Of a stretch of 64,000 bases of DNA, positions 25,223 through 33,488 are shown in pieces (the first letter of the stretch is position 1; each line of letters starts with the position of its first letter). A program made the position numbers and the translations under genes. This DNA comes from Lepidonotus clava (taxonomy: Eukaryota; Annelida; Polychaeta; Phyllodocida; Polynoidae). The stretch covers positions 11,002,001 through 11,066,000 of the forward strand of contig OW387133.1 in NCBI GenBank assembly GCA_936440205.1, read 5' to 3'. The notes beneath the pieces are model-generated. The model ran no database searches. It saw only the letters and a program-made list of their open reading frames with translations, and was not told the origin of the DNA.

Positions 25223-25237
25223 TGGTGGCAGCGGTGG
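25223..25237 (+). other. Primer binding site, tRNA-Leu
   Basis: TGGTGGCAGCGGTGG lies one base after the 5' LTR. It is the exact complement of the last 15 bases of animal tRNA-Leu(AAG), whose 3' end is CCACCGCTGCCACCA including the added CCA. The match is from memory of the human tRNA; the host's own tRNA-Leu is outside the window. Confidence 0.85.
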
Positions 25238-25297
25238 TGCTGAAATAAGCACATACGGACTTGTGGATCTTGGGTGTTTCGTCGGTATTGGATACTC

Positions 25298-28200
25298 ATG
25301 GCGACCGCGGCAGTCTTCGAGCAGACGGATTCTGACATCGCCTTCAAGGAAGGTGGGGAGGAGAAAGGAGGTGCGAAACCCGAGACCAAAGGGGAGGACA
25401 CGACCATCATGGGTAGGCAGTTTAATTTCATGGGAACGTCCACCCCGACGGATGAGCAGAATGCGCGGGCTCAACAACAACAGACCGGCCAGGTAGGAGC
25501 GAGTTTGAAGAAGTTTAGTCTACGACTGGAGAAGTATGACGGTAAACCGGACTTCGAGGGATGGATCAACCAGTTCGAGGAGTACGCAGCCTTGGGACAT
25601 TGGACGACCGAGGAAAAAGCGGCGATGCTCTTTCTCTCGCTGACGGGAATGGCACGAATGTACTTTGTCGGACTCCCGGACAGGGAACGACTCCGTTACT
25701 CGGCGAGGGTAGATGCGTTGCGACGGAGGTTCGGTCAGGAGAAGGACACGTGCAATGCTCTGCAAGAGTTGGCAGGATTGAAACGTGTAAAGAACCAGAC
25801 AGCGAAGGAGTTGGCTGATAATGCCCGACAATTGGCATCGAGAGCCTACTTCTCCAACGACTACGCCAGCCAGGAAAAAGCAGCATTACATGCGTTCCAG
25901 GCTGCAGTTGGGGAAGACCTTCAGCTGAAGTGTGCAGAGAAAGGATGCAAGACACTAGAGGAGGCGGTGGAGGTGGTAGAAATACAGGAACGATACTCAC
26001 GCCGCCTCCTGCGGGCAGTGAAGCCCGAGGAGGACGCCAATACACAGATCATGGCCTTAAACGGTAAGTTGGAGGAGATGATGAAGGAATTGGCAGAAGA
26101 ACGGGAAGCTAGGAGACAAGCAACGGCCCGGAGGGAGGCGTTTAAGAAGCGAAAGGAAGATTTGGAATGTCATCAATGTCACCAGAAGGGCCATTTCGCG
26201 AGAGAGTGTTCTCAGCGTCAGGGAAACGGACAGTCGCGAGAAGTAGTAGGCATTGGAGAATGTGGACTTTATGTGGCCGGAACGGTGGGAAAGAGTGTCG
26301 TCCGTTTTTTGGTTGATACCGGATCTATGATCAGTCTGCTGTCGGAACGTCTTTGGAGAGAGTGGGGACGAAAATGGGAAGACCTGGATGGATATGAAGG
26401 ACGTCTCTGCTCGGTGGATGGTAGCCCGTTGCGGTGCTATGGATGCACGAACTTGCCAGTAAGGTTGGGAACGCGCGTGTTGCAGTGGACATTCATGGTG
26501 GCAGACATCGGTAGAGATGAAGGGATCCTGGGAAACGACTTCGCGGTGAAATACCGGCTAACAGTTAAGCCCCACGCGAGTGCTGTCTTCCTGCCCGCCG
26601 AAGGGGAGGGAGAGGGGGAACAAATCCCGGGAGTAGAACGAAGAACGGATGGGATTCGGGCAGTCACCGTCGGAGGACAGGTCGTGAGAATCGAGGGAAC
26701 GACGGAAATACCCCCGCTCCAGGTGACCCGAGTAGCAGTAGTGACAAGAGTGGACATAGGACAGAGTGGACAGCTGGCTGTCATCACCGGTGCTGGATTA
26801 CCCATGGGACTGGAAGTGATCCCAGGAACGGTGACGTTGGGAGAAGAAAATAAAGTTTGGGTGGCCAACCGAGGGACCGAGAGCGCGAAATTGGAAACTG
26901 GCGGGGTACTCGGAGAAGCCACCTTCGTACAGGAAGTACGAGGTATAGGAAGTGATGTAAAAGAACCCCCTGGAACGCTCGTCGAAATGATAGAGGAGGC
27001 TAAGAAAGGCCTAACCACGGAGGAAGGCGGAGAGTTGGAGAAAGCCATCATGGCCCGGGAACAAATTTTTGCAACCTCGAAACATGAGTTAGGACGGACA
27101 GATTTAGTACAACATCGAATTAAAACGGGGGATCAGATGCCGATCAAACAGAGGGTCAGACGGTATCCAGCCACCAGGAGAGAAGAGGAACGAGCACTGG
27201 TGGAGGATATGTTAAATCTAGGAATCATCCAGGAGAGTGGAAGTGCGTGGAGCAGCCCGACCGTCCTAGTGAAAAAGAAGGACGGAGGAACGAGGTTCTG
27301 TATCGACTACCGAAAACTGAACCAGGCTACAAAAGTGGACGCCTATCCGCTTCCACGGATAGAGGACAGCCTCAACACCTTGGGCGGGAGCCTATTCTTC
27401 TGCAGTCTGGATCTCGCAAGCGGATATTGGCAGGTGGAGATGGCACCGGAGGACCGAGAAAAGACGGCCTTCGTGACTCAAGGAGGATTGTATGAGTTCA
27501 AAGTGATGCCATTCGGGCTAGTGAACGCCCCGGCCACCTTCGAGAGCCTGATGGAAAGAATCCTCAGAGGAATCGTGTGGGAGGAGTGTCTGGTATACCT
27601 GGATGACATATTGGTCTTCGGGCCAACGTTTGAAGTGACTCTGGAAAGATTGGTACGGGTTCTGGACCGATTGAACGCCGCAGGACTGAAGTTGAAGGCG
27701 CGAAAATGCAGGCTGTTCCAGAAGAAGATTCCGTTCTTGGGACACGTTGTCTCATTCAATGGGATCGAACCCGACCCCGAAAAGTGTCGGCAAGTAACCG
27801 AGTGGCCGGTCCCTCGGGATCTCCATGAGGTACGAGCCTTCGTGGGATTATGTTCGTATTATAGAAGGCATATAAACGGCTTCACAGAATTGGCTGCCCC
27901 CTTGTATGAATTGGCGACGAAGGAGGAGCCGTTCGTGTGGAGCGCGAGACGACAAGAGGCGTTTGATGCAATGAAGAGGGCGTTAACAGAGGCCCCGGTG
28001 TTGGGATTCCCAGAGGAAGACGGACAATGGTGGCTTGACACGGACGCCAGTGACGTGGGGACGGGAGCCGTGCTATCACAGGAGCAGAGAGGGGAGGAAC
28101 GGGTAATAGCTTACACGAGCAAAACCCTGGAGTCAAACGAACGAAAGTATTGCACCACGCGGAAAGAACTGTTGGCGGTGGTGCGAGCTTTGAAACATTT

Positions 28201-29821
28201 TCGGTGCTACATCTATGGTCAACGCGTAATAGTCCGGACGGATAATAGCGCGGTTAGTTGGCTGCAGAGAAGTAAGGAACCGATGGGGCAGGCTGCCCGG
28301 TGGATTGAGATTATCGACTCGCATGACGTGTCGTTCCAACACCGACCGGGCAGGAAGCATCGGAACGCTGACGCGTTGTCCCGGTATCCGTGCAAACAGT
28401 GTGGAGAAGAGCACGAGAATACCGAGAAAGTGAGAGTAGTGACGCGGGCCCGGGGGTATGAGCCCGGATGGTCCCCGCAGGAGATGAGAGCAGCGCAGAG
28501 GAGGGATCGAGATATAGGGCCGATTGTCGCACGGATGGAAGAAGATGCGAACCGGCCAGGTTGGGAGGTCATATCTCCGGAATCCCGGGAAACAAAGATC
28601 CTATGGAGGCAATGGGAACGATTAAGCCTCAAGGATAGCGTGCTGCATCGGAAGTACTGGGAACTAGAAGGACATGGTTGGAGGAACCAGTTGGTCGTTC
28701 CCCGAGAGGAACGGGCCAAGTTGGTGAGGGAATACCATGGAGGCGCGGCAGGAGCGCACTTGGGAGTCGCCAGAACGACGGCCCTGTTGGAGCAAGGGTT
28801 TTACTGGCCGGGACTCCGGGAAGACGTGCGAAAGGAATGTCTAGAATGTGATTGCGCGTTGCTGAAAAAAGGACGAGGGAGACGGGAGCCGCTACACCAA
28901 TACATAGTGGGGGAGCCAATGGAACGGCTGGCCATGGATGTTTCGGGCCCGTACCCAGTCACCAAACGAGGAAACAAGTACTGCCTGATGGTGGGATGCT
29001 ATTTCACCAAGTGGTTGGAGTGTTTCCCGATCCCGGATCAAAAGGCAACGACAGTGGCGGACAAACTGGTTGAAGAAGTAGTGGCACGGTACGGCGCGTT
29101 TCGAGAACTACACTCGGATCAGGGCACGAATTTCGAATCCGAGGTGGTGGCTCAGGTCTGTGCACTATTCGGAATACACAAGACGAGAACGACGCCGTAC
29201 CACCCCAGGAGTGACGGATACATAGAACGAAGTTTCCGCACTTTGGGGTGCTGTTTGAAAGCTAGCTGCCGAGCAACAGGTCGGGAATGGGATGAGATGG
29301 TCCCGCTCGTGATGATGAGTTATAGAGCAACGCCGCAAGCCAGCACGGGAGTGACACCGAACATGATGATGCTGGGCCGACAGACCATGATGCCACGACA
29401 AGCGATTTATGGGAGACCTCTAGGACCGGAGGAGGAACCCCGACGGGTAGGCGACTACGTGGAAAGCCTGGAGAAAGGGCTAGTCGTGGCCTATCGGGAG
29501 GCCCGGGCGGGGCTGAAACGAGCCGCCATTCATCAGAAACACGAGTACGATGGAAAGGTGACTCGGCGGGAATACCACGCCGGAGAACTGGTCTGGGTGC
29601 ACGATACGGTGGTGGATAGGGACAAGGGAACGAAGTTGCGATTTCCATGGATAGGCCCTGCACTGATCGTCAAGGTGCTTGACCGAGGACGGGTGGTAGT
29701 ACGGAAGAAACGAGGAAAACCGGGGGGGGTGGTCCATGTGGACCGCCTGGAACCCTACCGAGGACACGCTGCGCCAGCCTGGATGGTAGCTGACCAGCAA
29801 GGATACGAGGCTGCACAGTAA
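25298..29821 (+). CDS. Gag-Pol polyprotein of the LTR element
   Basis: One uninterrupted frame of 1507 codons from the ATG at 25298; the frame is open further upstream but without an earlier ATG. Domains in order: a capsid-like Gag region (residues about 60-240, including WINQFEEYAALGHWT); a CCHC zinc knuckle (about 291-304, C-x2-C-x4-H-x4-C); an aspartic protease with DTG at about 340; reverse transcriptase with FCIDYRKLN and YLDD at about 767-770; RNase H starting with DTDAS at about 914; integrase with an HHCC-like zinc module (EYHGGAAGAHLG, CLEC) and the catalytic triad D1214, D1274, E1310 (D-x59-D-x35-E); and a GPY/F-like C-terminal module near residue 1450. The fused arrangement, with no frameshift between gag and pol, occurs in several Gypsy lineages. 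The frame looks whole. Long minus-strand frames over this region are shadows. Confidence 0.95.
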   Translation: MATAAVFEQTDSDIAFKEGGEEKGGAKPETKGEDTTIMGRQFNFMGTSTPTDEQNARAQQQQTGQVGASLKKFSLRLEKYDGKPDFEGWINQFEEYAALGHWTTEEKAAMLFLSLTGMARMYFVGLPDRERLRYSARVDALRRRFGQEKDTCNALQELAGLKRVKNQTAKELADNARQLASRAYFSNDYASQEKAALHAFQAAVGEDLQLKCAEKGCKTLEEAVEVVEIQERYSRRLLRAVKPEEDANTQIMALNGKLEEMMKELAEEREARRQATARREAFKKRKEDLECHQCHQKGHFARECSQRQGNGQSREVVGIGECGLYVAGTVGKSVVRFLVDTGSMISLLSERLWREWGRKWEDLDGYEGRLCSVDGSPLRCYGCTNLPVRLGTRVLQWTFMVADIGRDEGILGNDFAVKYRLTVKPHASAVFLPAEGEGEGEQIPGVERRTDGIRAVTVGGQVVRIEGTTEIPPLQVTRVAVVTRVDIGQSGQLAVITGAGLPMGLEVIPGTVTLGEENKVWVANRGTESAKLETGGVLGEATFVQEVRGIGSDVKEPPGTLVEMIEEAKKGLTTEEGGELEKAIMAREQIFATSKHELGRTDLVQHRIKTGDQMPIKQRVRRYPATRREEERALVEDMLNLGIIQESGSAWSSPTVLVKKKDGGTRFCIDYRKLNQATKVDAYPLPRIEDSLNTLGGSLFFCSLDLASGYWQVEMAPEDREKTAFVTQGGLYEFKVMPFGLVNAPATFESLMERILRGIVWEECLVYLDDILVFGPTFEVTLERLVRVLDRLNAAGLKLKARKCRLFQKKIPFLGHVVSFNGIEPDPEKCRQVTEWPVPRDLHEVRAFVGLCSYYRRHINGFTELAAPLYELATKEEPFVWSARRQEAFDAMKRALTEAPVLGFPEEDGQWWLDTDASDVGTGAVLSQEQRGEERVIAYTSKTLESNERKYCTTRKELLAVVRALKHFRCYIYGQRVIVRTDNSAVSWLQRSKEPMGQAARWIEIIDSHDVSFQHRPGRKHRNADALSRYPCKQCGEEHENTEKVRVVTRARGYEPGWSPQEMRAAQRRDRDIGPIVARMEEDANRPGWEVISPESRETKILWRQWERLSLKDSVLHRKYWELEGHGWRNQLVVPREERAKLVREYHGGAAGAHLGVARTTALLEQGFYWPGLREDVRKECLECDCALLKKGRGRREPLHQYIVGEPMERLAMDVSGPYPVTKRGNKYCLMVGCYFTKWLECFPIPDQKATTVADKLVEEVVARYGAFRELHSDQGTNFESEVVAQVCALFGIHKTRTTPYHPRSDGYIERSFRTLGCCLKASCRATGREWDEMVPLVMMSYRATPQASTGVTPNMMMLGRQTMMPRQAIYGRPLGPEEEPRRVGDYVESLEKGLVVAYREARAGLKRAAIHQKHEYDGKVTRREYHAGELVWVHDTVVDRDKGTKLRFPWIGPALIVKVLDRGRVVVRKKRGKPGGVVHVDRLEPYRGHAAPAWMVADQQGYEAAQ

Positions 29822-30762
29822 ATGCTTGGGGTGGGGCGCGCTAGGGCACGTACGGAAACGGGGCACCCCTTTTTGTGATGAAGTCGTTCTCGCGTCTCGA
29901 TTCCGCAGGTGGAAGAGGACCAAGGGAACGACCAAATCGGCGCTACACAGAAAGGCTTTGGCCAAAAAGGACTGATCAACCTGGGGCCATTGAGTCGGGG
30001 CGGTGCGTTGACCACTACGGTAGGAGTGCAGGTCGTTAGGCTGTAGAGATTTGCTACCTAGCTGAAGATTGGTTCTCTTGCGGATGTAATATAGGTGGGA
30101 AATGCGGGGTTGGAACGAAAAACGGCGTTCGGGAGCCACAACGGCCCGAATGTCTAAAGTAGTCCCACGGAGCCGCTTTCCGGTCAGTTCGGAGGAACCA
30201 CAGCGTGGAAAAGATGGTTGGATTACAACGGAAGACAGACCCGGTGGCAAGCTGGTGAAGACTTTTGAAGTGATGCCGACTTGGTAATACCGCTTTACAA
30301 GCGTCCAGGAGACCGGAGGAGAGTAGATGCAGCACTCTCGGGAACGCCGGAGGAACGAACGGACGGTTGTAAAAGGCGAGGCCTGAAACGAGGGCGGGCT
30401 TTAAAGTAGGTCGTAAAAGGAGTAAAAGATGACAAAGAGAACGGGGCGGCGGCGAGAGGATGATAACGTCGAGCCCCTGTGTTCTCAGGGAAGTGTACGG
30501 AAACACTGCGAGGGCCAAGATGAAAAGGCAAGAGGAGGCGACGGAGGATGAAAGGACCGAGGACGTCCGGTGGGGCAATAAAAGGCCTAGGAAAAAAACG
30601 CGTAGACGGGCGAGGAGCCGCGAGGTAAACAACAGGCGAGGCGGTGACCAGTGGCGGGCCCCGGGGACCGGAAATAGTAGGGGGCGCCACCGTTGAAGTG
30701 GATGGTGAGCTTGACGCTAGGGGTCGCTAGTGCAGGCCACACCCACTTCCACCTGCGGCGGC
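29822..30762 (+). other. Spacer between gag-pol and the second frame
   Basis: No sense frame longer than about 80 codons. Minus-strand frames of up to 256 codons overlap here, but they are proline/serine-rich products of the purine bias of the plus strand and run into the pol region, so I do not call them. The spacer probably contains upstream elements of the internal promoter. Confidence 0.5.
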
Positions 30763-30801
30763 TATAAAAGGCAGAGCGCTCGCCAGAGCAGGTCATTCTG
30801 G
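30763..30801 (+). promoter_or_regulatory. Internal core promoter for the second frame
   Basis: TATAAAAG at 30763-30770 is followed by TCATTCT at 30793-30799, a perfect match to the initiator consensus YYANWYY. The initiator A (30795) lies 32 bp after the first T of the TATA box, the classical spacing. An E-box-like CACCTG and CACCC motifs precede it (30741-30757). The ATG of the second frame follows about 180 bp downstream, with no ATG codon in the leader stretch I examined. This suggests the second gene has its own transcript rather than depending only on splicing from the LTR. Confidence 0.65.
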
Positions 30802-30977
30802 TCAGCCGATCAGGATTCATCAAATCGCAGACGAGCAGACCAAGCTGGGAGAAGAAAAAAAAAAAAGAAAGGCAGAGAAGTGAGACGAGCAGCATCACCA
30901 CGAGGCAAAAACGGAAAAGGCTGACGGGACGAGCTTCAGGTTTGGAACGAGCCCCGAAAGCCCGGAAAACGGACACG

Positions 30978-33488
30978 ATGAGCGGACAGTGTTGGGAAGG
31001 ACATTGTCGCGGAAAGGAATTTAAGCACCTGGTCAAGCATATTCGAGGCCAGCACGATGGAGTACGGAAGCAGTATTACATGTGCCCGGTGTGTTCGAAT
31101 CGAGCCTATTCGACGCACCAGGACTGGAGAAAGCACATGTCGGAATCGCACGAAGGAAACCTGCTGAGGGGGATGACGAAACAGGACCCCCTTCTGAGGC
31201 CGGAGTATGCTGCGGCGTTCGCCTTGGATCCAAAAGGACGGCCGCCGTACACCAGTTTCGCTCCTGGGGATGAAACGGCGGCCCGGGTGGCCGATTTGGA
31301 ACGGGACTACGCTGTGCGCCATCCGGAGGGGTTCCATCCCCCTGAGAAGGCGGTGGATAAGGAGGCACCGGAGAGGCCGCGACGGAGGATCCGCATCCCT
31401 TACTACCCGAGGGCGTCGAGAGGGTCCGATGACAGCGACGCCGAGCAGCCGGAGCAGGAAGCAACCGAGGAAGGACCAGAGGCCGACGAGGCCGGCGAGG
31501 GAGCCCAAGCAGCCAAAGCAGCAGGGAAGGGACCCCTGGCCGAGGTAGCGGAACGATCGACGCCCACGCGCCGTTCCCCTCGGAGGGCCGCGAAAGGAGT
31601 GCGGAAGGAAGCCACCGAGTCGCCACGGAGCGCGAGCCGAGCCGTGGTCAACCCGAAACCACTCCTGACAGCAGACCAAGTAACAGGGTTGGTACAGAGC
31701 CGAATTAAGAAGTTAAATGCCCAGGGAGAAGCACGAGAACCGAGAGGACGAGGACTCCCGGGCAGAGGAAGAGGAGGGAGATCCACACCCGCCCCGAAGC
31801 CAGGTTGCTCAGGGATACCACCGGGGGCTGAGGTGGTGGAATTAGTGAGCTCGTCCGACGACCAACGTCCGAAAGTAAAGGAGGAAGAGGAGCCGCTCGC
31901 TTTCAAGAGGCCCCCGACGCAGGGATGCCCGGCGGAGGAGCCGTCGCGAAAGAAGAAGTGGAAAAAGGTCAAGAAAGTCCCGAGAGAATTGGAGGAGGGA
32001 ACGAGTTCGGACCAGTCGGAGTCAGGCCGGAGCATGTCGGTCCGAAGCGATCGGTCCCTGATTATAGCCGAGTCCAGTAGCGCGGGAGAGCTGGGACCAT
32101 CACAGCCTGAGACCTCGACAGGAATCAAACGGACCACGGGACTAGAACCACCTTGTAGCGACGCACAATTTACTATGATGACAGTTCACAAGAAATCGGT
32201 TATTTACGAATCACGACACCCGAGGTACCCCGGATATTTAAAAGGAACAATGAACCGGGAGGGAGCGTTCAGGGGTTACCGCGAGGCAAGATCCGACCGG
32301 GAGCTGGAGGACAACATTCGGGAAGCGCAGGGAGGCCGACTGGTGGAAAGAGAAGCACTGTACCTGGGGAGGTTCCTCCACGAGATGGCGGAAAGGCAAG
32401 GACTCAAACCGTCGGGGCGGGTGGAAAAAGTAAAGTATGTTCGGCACGCGGCCAGGACCGAGGACACGGCGTCAATGGCTTCAACACAGCCGTTGTTCTC
32501 TACCCCTACCCCGACGAGAGCGGATTCACCCCTAGAGAAGATGGTATGTAAGCAGCCGGTGGTACCGCCCCCGGGACTGAAACGGATGAGAGACATTTTG
32601 GTAGCGCCGGATACGCCGGAGACACGGGCAGCGGTGGACAACTTGACTCGAGCCAGTCTGGGGAGCTCGTTCTTCGGGTCGCAAGGATCGGAGGAGACCC
32701 CGGGACCGCCGTCGCCCGAACAGATGGGATCGCCGCCAGGACCGGATACCCCACTCAAGGACGAGGATAAAGACGGGCGAGCGCTGCAACCGCGGGTTGT
32801 GATACACAGACTACAAATACCGGCTGCTCAATCTATGGACGCAGAAGTGGAGGACTCAGAGGACATGGAGTTGGGGCAGGCCGAGACCAGAGGATACGAG
32901 CCGGATAAGCAAGAATTGGACGAGTCGGGAGCGGATTCAGTGTTCGGGTCCATAGGAACGGAGGCACCGACAGCAGGACCATCTAGAGAAACGCCGCGAC
33001 TCAAGTTATTACGGACGCAGGCCATTCACCAGGTCTTACAGGGACACTTTCCGGTGACGGCGCGGGCAGTACGAGACTGGGACGCGGAGGAGGCCATTCA
33101 GGTGCAACTGGCGTGGCCCCCGAGGGAGGTGCGAGGGATGACGGCTAAGACAAGAGCAATGGCTTCAGCATCTATGGCGTTCCTGATGGCACTGGAAACG
33201 GGCCGCAAGCCAGAGACATTTGAGGAAGCGATGGCGCAGTTCCCGACGGCAGCGCTGGGGCCGTTGACCAGAGAGTTCCCGGGAGTTGACCGGCTGGTTA
33301 ACGAACACAACCGGACCGTCCAATTGGCTCAGACCCTGGTGATGTACAAAAACGAAGATCAGTTGGACGACTTGTTGAAGGCGACAAGAGAGGCGGAAAA
33401 ACAGAGCGGACTGGTGGATCAGCTTCTCGAGCTCCCCGCCAGGGAAGAGAAACTGTTGCTACCGATCCGACGCCAGGAAGAAGGATGA
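30978..33488 (+). CDS. Accessory zinc-finger protein of the LTR element
   Basis: An uninterrupted 836-codon frame from the ATG at 30978 (A at -3), in the position where an envelope gene would lie. There is no signal peptide or membrane segment, so it is not an envelope protein. Residues 5-26 (C5, C10, H21, H26) and 36-58 (C36, C39, H53, H58) form two C2H2-like fingers with slightly unusual spacing. Then follow a charged, low-complexity central region with acidic and Arg-rich runs, a likely SUMO-interaction motif (VVELVSSSDD, about 286-295), a sumoylation-type VKEE, and a basic nuclear localisation signal (RKKKWKKVKK, about 324-333). The last 180 residues look folded and helical. I know of no family that it matches. 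Inferred role: a nuclear, nucleic-acid-binding regulator, perhaps of element transcription or silencing escape. Freedom from stops over 2.5 kb in a young element argues that it is expressed. Confidence 0.8.
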   Translation: MSGQCWEGHCRGKEFKHLVKHIRGQHDGVRKQYYMCPVCSNRAYSTHQDWRKHMSESHEGNLLRGMTKQDPLLRPEYAAAFALDPKGRPPYTSFAPGDETAARVADLERDYAVRHPEGFHPPEKAVDKEAPERPRRRIRIPYYPRASRGSDDSDAEQPEQEATEEGPEADEAGEGAQAAKAAGKGPLAEVAERSTPTRRSPRRAAKGVRKEATESPRSASRAVVNPKPLLTADQVTGLVQSRIKKLNAQGEAREPRGRGLPGRGRGGRSTPAPKPGCSGIPPGAEVVELVSSSDDQRPKVKEEEEPLAFKRPPTQGCPAEEPSRKKKWKKVKKVPRELEEGTSSDQSESGRSMSVRSDRSLIIAESSSAGELGPSQPETSTGIKRTTGLEPPCSDAQFTMMTVHKKSVIYESRHPRYPGYLKGTMNREGAFRGYREARSDRELEDNIREAQGGRLVEREALYLGRFLHEMAERQGLKPSGRVEKVKYVRHAARTEDTASMASTQPLFSTPTPTRADSPLEKMVCKQPVVPPPGLKRMRDILVAPDTPETRAAVDNLTRASLGSSFFGSQGSEETPGPPSPEQMGSPPGPDTPLKDEDKDGRALQPRVVIHRLQIPAAQSMDAEVEDSEDMELGQAETRGYEPDKQELDESGADSVFGSIGTEAPTAGPSRETPRLKLLRTQAIHQVLQGHFPVTARAVRDWDAEEAIQVQLAWPPREVRGMTAKTRAMASASMAFLMALETGRKPETFEEAMAQFPTAALGPLTREFPGVDRLVNEHNRTVQLAQTLVMYKNEDQLDDLLKATREAEKQSGLVDQLLELPAREEKLLLPIRRQEEG

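Noticed and set aside
29480-30632. Long minus-strand frames (256 and 192 codons) in the LTR element
   Set aside because: Pro/Ser/Leu-rich shadows of a purine-rich strand, overlapping pol and without donors, acceptors or domains.
30978-33488. Envelope gene of an endogenous retrovirus
   Set aside because: No signal peptide, membrane segment, fusion peptide or furin-type site; it has zinc fingers and nuclear-type motifs instead.
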